Made by a program: the position numbers and the translations under genes. Positions 53,670-57,227 of a DNA stretch of 57,227 nt are shown in pieces. The notes beneath the pieces were generated by a model. That model did not search any database, was not told the origin of the DNA, and worked only from the letters and a program-made list of their open reading frames with translations. Within the stretch, counting starts at the first letter, position 1; each line of letters opens with the position of its first letter. The stretch is taken from assembly GCA_903929765.1 (NCBI GenBank), contig CAIYVX010000030.1:1-57227 (forward strand). Reading direction: 5' to 3'. This DNA is from an uncultured Planctomycetia bacterium (GTDB taxonomy: Bacteria > Planctomycetota > Phycisphaerae > FEN-1346 > JAACEH01).

Positions 53670-54575
53670 ATGACCAAGAACTGTAAATCCTCCGGCGTCG
53701 TCCGTGAACGCAAAACAAAGTTCATCGAACTTTTTCGCACCACGCCGCCCAAAAACGTCTGCCCCAATTTCTTCGTCCTCTCGCATGCCAATGGCTGCGC
53801 CTTCCAGCCGCACTGCGACTATTGCTACCTCAAGAGCACCTTCTGGCACAAACGCGGCGCCGAGGTCTTCTCCAACGTCGAGACGATGGTCCAGGAGGTC
53901 CGCAAATGGATCGCCCTCGACGGCCTGGAATCGACGATCCTGAATTCCGGCAACCTGTCCGACAGCCTGGTCTTCGAGCGGATTCGCCCGATGATACCGC
54001 AATTGGTCGACGTCTTCCGCGAGGCCGAGACCGCCGGTCGCCCGCACGCGTTGCTCTTTGTAACCAAAGGCGGCCGCGACGAGTGCCGCCCGATCATGAA
54101 GCTGAAACCCTGCCGCAACGTGATCGTCTCCTTTTCGATTAACAATTCCGAGATTGCCGCCCGCTACGAACGCGGCGCCGCTCCCACCGCCGACCGTCTG
54201 GCGGCGGCGCGGGAACTTCGCGAAGCCGGTTGGCGGGTGAGGATTCGGATCGATCCGATGTTCCTGGGGGCCGACTATCGCCCGCTGGCCGAGGAGGTCC
54301 GAAAATTAGCCCCGGAACGCCTGACGCTTGGTTCGCTCCGCGCCGAGCCGCACTTGCTTCACGTCAGCCACGAACCGATGTTCGACGCCCTGGAACCCGC
54401 CGCCGAACCCAAGGCCCTGGCCCGCTATCCTCTGGCGGCGCGGCTGGAGATGTACGCTTCCGTTCTCGATATTATGCGCGACGTTTGCCCGGCAGGCCTG
54501 TGCGAGGAAACCCGTGCCGTCTGGGACGCCCTCGGCCTCGACGCCGACGCGAAAAGCTGCAACTGCGGCTCGTGA
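53670..54575 (+). CDS. Radical SAM protein, spore photoproduct lyase-like
   Basis: The 301-aa protein binds a 4Fe-4S cluster by C43, C49 and C52 (CAFQPHCDYCYLKS), a CX5CX2C spacing unlike the usual CX3CX2C. The NSGNLSDSL and VTKGGRDECRP segments match the SplB-like family, which uses a radical to repair DNA photoproducts in spore formers but has many uncharacterised members. A C-terminal CNC motif could bind a further metal. The start is set by the near-leaderless promoter. The metallo-beta-lactamase gene follows after 27 bp. Confidence 0.85.
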   Translation: MTKNCKSSGVVRERKTKFIELFRTTPPKNVCPNFFVLSHANGCAFQPHCDYCYLKSTFWHKRGAEVFSNVETMVQEVRKWIALDGLESTILNSGNLSDSLVFERIRPMIPQLVDVFREAETAGRPHALLFVTKGGRDECRPIMKLKPCRNVIVSFSINNSEIAARYERGAAPTADRLAAARELREAGWRVRIRIDPMFLGADYRPLAEEVRKLAPERLTLGSLRAEPHLLHVSHEPMFDALEPAAEPKALARYPLAARLEMYASVLDIMRDVCPAGLCEETRAVWDALGLDADAKSCNCGS

Positions 54576-54602
54576 GCGACGAAAGTTTTCGGATCGGCTC
54601 TT

Positions 54603-55322
54603 ATGAAATCCGCCGCGAAAGTCACTGCTACCGGCAATGCCGGTTTTCACCTCCAGACGCCCGACGGCGCCGTGTTTATCGACGCCTTCTGGGAACCGCA
54701 TCCGCGTTTCTTGAAGTCGCCGCATTCTCCGAAATCGCCCGACCTCCAGGCCGAACTGATTCTGGTCACGCACAGTCATTGGGACCATTTCGATGCTGCG
54801 CAGACGGCGGAGGCGGCGCGGCGATTTGGGGCCACGGTTGCGGGTCCGGCGGATGTCATTGCGGCCTTGCACGGCCTTGTGCCGGAAGAGCAACTGGCGA
54901 TCCTCGAACCTCCGGAAAATCGTCCCGGCCAACCGGCAACTTCAACCGTGCTCCAGCGGCCGAGCGGTTCCGTCACGGCGTTTCGCACCTTTCACGGTCG
55001 GCGGCACAATTCCTATCTCGTCCAGTTGGGCAAATTCCGCTTTTTCCACGACGGCGACAACGAGGACACCCGGCCCCTGGCCACGGACGCGCTCGCCCCG
55101 CTCGACGCGCTGCTCTCGTGCCCCTGGCGCGGCTCCGACTGGGTCGCCTTCGTTGAGCGGATCGCCCCGCAGCACTGGATTTTGATTCACCTCGACGACG
55201 ACGAAATCACCGCCCACCGCGCCGGCCGCTTTCTCCCCGACCTCCCCGACTTCTCCAACCGCGACCCGCTCCCCGACCGCACCGTGGCCCTGCGGCCCGG
55301 TGAAGCGTTGACGCTGGAATGA
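54603..55322 (+). CDS. Metallo-beta-lactamase fold hydrolase
   Basis: The 239-aa protein has the metal motif THSHWDHFD (H57, H59, D61, H62), later histidines (RTFHGRRH) and an aspartate in FFHDGDN, as in UlaG/RNase Z-like hydrolases. Length fits the family. It lies 27 bp after the radical SAM gene, so the two are probably co-transcribed. Its stop is one base from the convergent aminotransferase gene. Substrate unknown. Confidence 0.85.
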   Translation: MKSAAKVTATGNAGFHLQTPDGAVFIDAFWEPHPRFLKSPHSPKSPDLQAELILVTHSHWDHFDAAQTAEAARRFGATVAGPADVIAALHGLVPEEQLAILEPPENRPGQPATSTVLQRPSGSVTAFRTFHGRRHNSYLVQLGKFRFFHDGDNEDTRPLATDALAPLDALLSCPWRGSDWVAFVERIAPQHWILIHLDDDEITAHRAGRFLPDLPDFSNRDPLPDRTVALRPGEALTLE

Positions 55323-55323
55323 C

Positions 55324-56490
55324 TCAAGGTTTCACCACGGCTGCGGCGGCGGAACGAATCGACTTGATGAGCTTGTCGATCTCGACTGCCGTGCGGTCAG
55401 GATGCAGGCCGATGATGACGCTGCGACTGAGGATGTCGAGCGATTGCGGACACATGTCTTTGCGGTAATTCATCCGGCAGCCCTTGTTTTCCGGGAAGCG
55501 GAAGGGGTCCAGGGCCGGATGGGCGGCGCCGCTACGGGTGAGGATCGGATCCCATTCAGTGTAAGTGTGCCGGCCGGTCTGCGAGAGGATCGTGCCGCCG
55601 ACCAGCTTGGCGAAGCGGGCGGTGAGGGCGGCGCTGGGGAACTGGTACACCACGTTGCTGCCGCACTCGCCGTCGGGGCTGTTGGATTTGGCCGGAACAA
55701 GGCCGAGGCCGGCGGTCTGACGCAACACTCGGTTTTTCATGCGGCGCAGTGTGCGAATCATCCCCGGCAGGCGGTCGAGCTGGGCGTTGATGACCGCGCC
55801 CTCGAACTCGCTGGCCCGTGAACCGGTGCCGCAGAAGGGCCGGAAATCCTCCCGTCGGCCGGTCCAGAAGAAGTTGCACGGATCGATAATGCAGGCGGCC
55901 CGCCGAGCCGCAGCGGCGTCGTTGGTGACCAAAGCGCCGCCCTCACCGCAGGTGATGTTCTTGAAATAGTTGAAGCTGAACGCCCCGGCGTGGCCGATAC
56001 CGCCGACCATGCGGCCGTGATAGGCTCCGCCGGCGCACTGGCAGGCGTCTTCGATGACCAGGAGTTTTTTGCGCCGGGCGACGCGCATGATCGCGTCCAT
56101 GTCGCAGACCCGGCCCCACATGTGGACGGGAATCACGGCGCGGGTGCGCGGGCCGACGGCGTCGGCCAGGGCCGCCGGGTCGAGCATGATCGATTCGTCG
56201 ATGTCCACGATCACCGGAATCGCCCCGACCGTCACCACCGACAGGGCCGTGGCCATGAAGGTCTGGGCGGGGATGATGACTTCATCGCCCGGTCCCAGGC
56301 CCAGCGCCGCCAGAGCCGCGGTCAGGGCCGCCGAACCGCTGGAGGTCATGGCGACGTGCTTGACGCCGAGAAAGCGGGCGTAGCGTTTCTCGAACCGTTC
56401 GCACTGTCCGCCTTTGGTGTAGCGGAAAAGTTTTTTGCTGCGAACCACGGCGGCAAATGCGTCGATTTCTGGCTGGCCGATTCGGAACAT
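55324..56490 (-). CDS. DegT/DnrJ/EryC1-family PLP aminotransferase
   Basis: The 388-aa protein has the family's N-terminal pattern (YTKGGQCERFEKRYARFLGV; TSSGSAALTAALAALGLGPG DEVI), the cofactor-binding VIEDACQCAGG and the Schiff-base lysine K177 in FNYFKNITCGEGG. Family members aminate keto-sugars for surface polysaccharides or antibiotics. GAAAGGAG lies before the ATG at 56490, and a good promoter precedes it, so it is probably transcribed alone. Confidence 0.92.
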   Translation of the reverse strand: MFRIGQPEIDAFAAVVRSKKLFRYTKGGQCERFEKRYARFLGVKHVAMTSSGSAALTAALAALGLGPGDEVIIPAQTFMATALSVVTVGAIPVIVDIDESIMLDPAALADAVGPRTRAVIPVHMWGRVCDMDAIMRVARRKKLLVIEDACQCAGGAYHGRMVGGIGHAGAFSFNYFKNITCGEGGALVTNDAAAARRAACIIDPCNFFWTGRREDFRPFCGTGSRASEFEGAVINAQLDRLPGMIRTLRRMKNRVLRQTAGLGLVPAKSNSPDGECGSNVVYQFPSAALTARFAKLVGGTILSQTGRHTYTEWDPILTRSGAAHPALDPFRFPENKGCRMNYRKDMCPQSLDILSRSVIIGLHPDRTAVEIDKLIKSIRSAAAAVVKP

Positions 56491-56521
56491 GGGACGGCTC
56501 CTTTCATTCCAAGAGGGCATG

Positions 56522-56549
56522 ATTATAAGGATTAGGGTCGCAATTGCAA
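56522..56549 (-). promoter_or_regulatory. Promoter of the aminotransferase gene
   Basis: TTGCAA (56549-56544), a 16-bp spacer and a perfect TATAAT (56527-56522), 31 bp before the ATG. Confidence 0.65.
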
Positions 56550-56610
56550 TCAGTACTGACCATGCCTGGCCCGCGAGGCCACCAGCAACCGCTATTTCCA
56601 CGGGCTGTTA

Positions 56611-56639
56611 TTGCCTCCAGAGACTTCGTGTGTTAGACT
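56611..56639 (+). promoter_or_regulatory. Candidate promoter of the 55-aa gene
   Basis: TTGCCT (56611-56616), a 17-bp spacer and TAGACT (56634-56639), 35 bp before the ATG at 56675. Confidence 0.45.
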
Positions 56640-56674
56640 TGTTGAGGTGGCAAATTGATGGGAGGTGAATAACC

Positions 56675-56842
56675 ATGTGGGAAGATCCGATTGTGGCAGA
56701 AGTGCGGCAGGGGCGGCAGGAACATGCGGCCCGGTTCAACTATTGTTTGGAAGCCATCGTCCGGGACATCCGGTCGCGCGAAGGCCTGGACGGACAGCCC
56801 GTCGTGACCTTGCCGCCGAGACGGAAGGCCGCGACGAAATAA
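56675..56842 (+). CDS. Small protein beginning MWEDPIV
   Basis: The 55-aa protein begins MWEDPIVAEVRQGRQEHAAR and continues with a helix (FNYCLEAIVRDIRSRE). GGAGGTGA precedes the ATG. Small proteins with this opening recur in cyanobacteria and planctomycetes, often next to toxin-like genes, and are usually left as hypothetical or antitoxin-like. No toxin partner is seen: an IS630 end lies downstream and may have removed it. Confidence 0.7.
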   Translation: MWEDPIVAEVRQGRQEHAARFNYCLEAIVRDIRSREGLDGQPVVTLPPRRKAATK

Positions 56843-56896
56843 ATCGGTATACTGTCACCGGATATCCACCGGATATCAATTCTTTCCCTGATCTCA

Positions 56897-57106
56897 TCAT
56901 TTTAATCTTGATTCTAGAATCCTACAAATCTCATCGAGGTCGGAACTCTTAGAAAGCCAGGAGCCTTGAATAACTAGTCTTCCGCCAACATGAATAATAG
57001 TTAACATCCTATAATTTGCATGCCCGCTGACCATAAAGTTGCGAATTGTGTCATAAGCAATCGAGACATTCTTAGTAGACCATCTCGACCTAGTGTAGTG
57101 CTTCAA
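56897..57106 (-). CDS. Doubtful small ORF, 69 aa
   Basis: The frame starts at TTG within the transposase stop region and has no ribosome binding site. The end (SDLDEICRILESRLK) looks protein-like and the DNA is AT-rich. It could be a remnant of the gene interrupted by the insertion sequence. Confidence 0.3.
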   Translation of the reverse strand: MKHYTRSRWSTKNVSIAYDTIRNFMVSGHANYRMLTIIHVGGRLVIQGSWLSKSSDLDEICRILESRLK

Positions 57107-57227
57107 TCAGATTGCGCTTTATTCAGGACGGCCCTGGCGCGACGGACTTTTTCCAGGATGTCCTCGGCTTTGGCCGTCCAGACTAACGTTTCCGGGTTTT
57201 GGTTATGATGCTCGATGTATTCCATAA
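57103..57227 (-). mobile_element. IS630-family transposase, C-terminal end
   Basis: The minus strand encodes MEYIEHHNQNPETLVWTAKA and then EDILEKVRRARAVLNKAQSD before a stop at 57105-57103. The YI.HN..P..F/LVWT..A..IL..V pattern is the usual end of IS630 transposases. The gene continues past the right edge, so the element is only partly visible. Confidence 0.8.

Noticed and set aside
54230-55156. Plus-strand frame of 308 aa
   Set aside because: Spans two real genes in a different frame; Arg/Gly/Pro-rich.

Overview
The window looks like an accessory region of a high-GC bacterium, most likely a planctomycete (PVC group). That guess rests on family content: type V-B CRISPR, HARE-HTH and HEAGH small proteins, long secreted TPR proteins, DUF502 and an IS630 remnant. 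No taxonomic marker gene is present. Three blocks of mobile or defence DNA lead up to a tRNA-Pro gene, after which ordinary chromosomal genes follow.

1-13.5 kb is a defence island. A minus-strand type V-B CRISPR system runs from a TPR/ST7-like gene through an unusually large cas12b (1479 aa), a cas4-cas1 fusion and cas2 to a repeat array that leaves the left edge. Between cas2 and the array a tracrRNA can be read from the sequence: a sigma70-type promoter, a start at about 495, nested stems, one anti-repeat pairing 19 of 20 positions with the repeat and a second pairing with the last five repeat bases. Divergent from this is a type IIG-like methyltransferase/nuclease, probably leaderless, followed by a YhcG/DUF1016 nuclease.

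13.6-25.2 kb is the core of an integrative element. It holds small regulators, a HARE-HTH protein, a primase-helicase, a dense region of paired inverted repeats (21.1-21.6 kb), a small companion protein and a large serine recombinase.

25.1-51.5 kb is a second element in tandem. It ends in a paralogous companion-recombinase pair whose coding frame runs through its own terminator and a 14-bp att-like core into the 3' end of tRNA-Pro. The same core follows the first recombinase. Its cargo is a response-regulator-like protein and a 21-kb single-strand run of exported proteins. The run contains three copies of one three-gene cassette: an exported protein with a shared N-terminal module and a different C-terminus (HEDTH metallopeptidase-like, clan-CD/caspase-like, or unknown), an exported helical/HEAT-like protein, and a PstS-like binding protein. 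TPR proteins precede two cassettes and a PstS-like/LRR protein ends the run. This is the best candidate for an undescribed system. A deletion junction at about 48,394 fuses a truncated AAA ATPase to a truncated TPR gene at the head of cassette 1.

51.5-57.2 kb is chromosome-like: tRNA-Pro, a dihydroorotate-dehydrogenase-like protein, a DUF502 membrane protein, a radical SAM protein, a metallo-beta-lactamase fold protein, a DegT-type aminotransferase, a 55-aa protein and an IS630 transposase end. Functions come from motifs read by eye; no database search was run.
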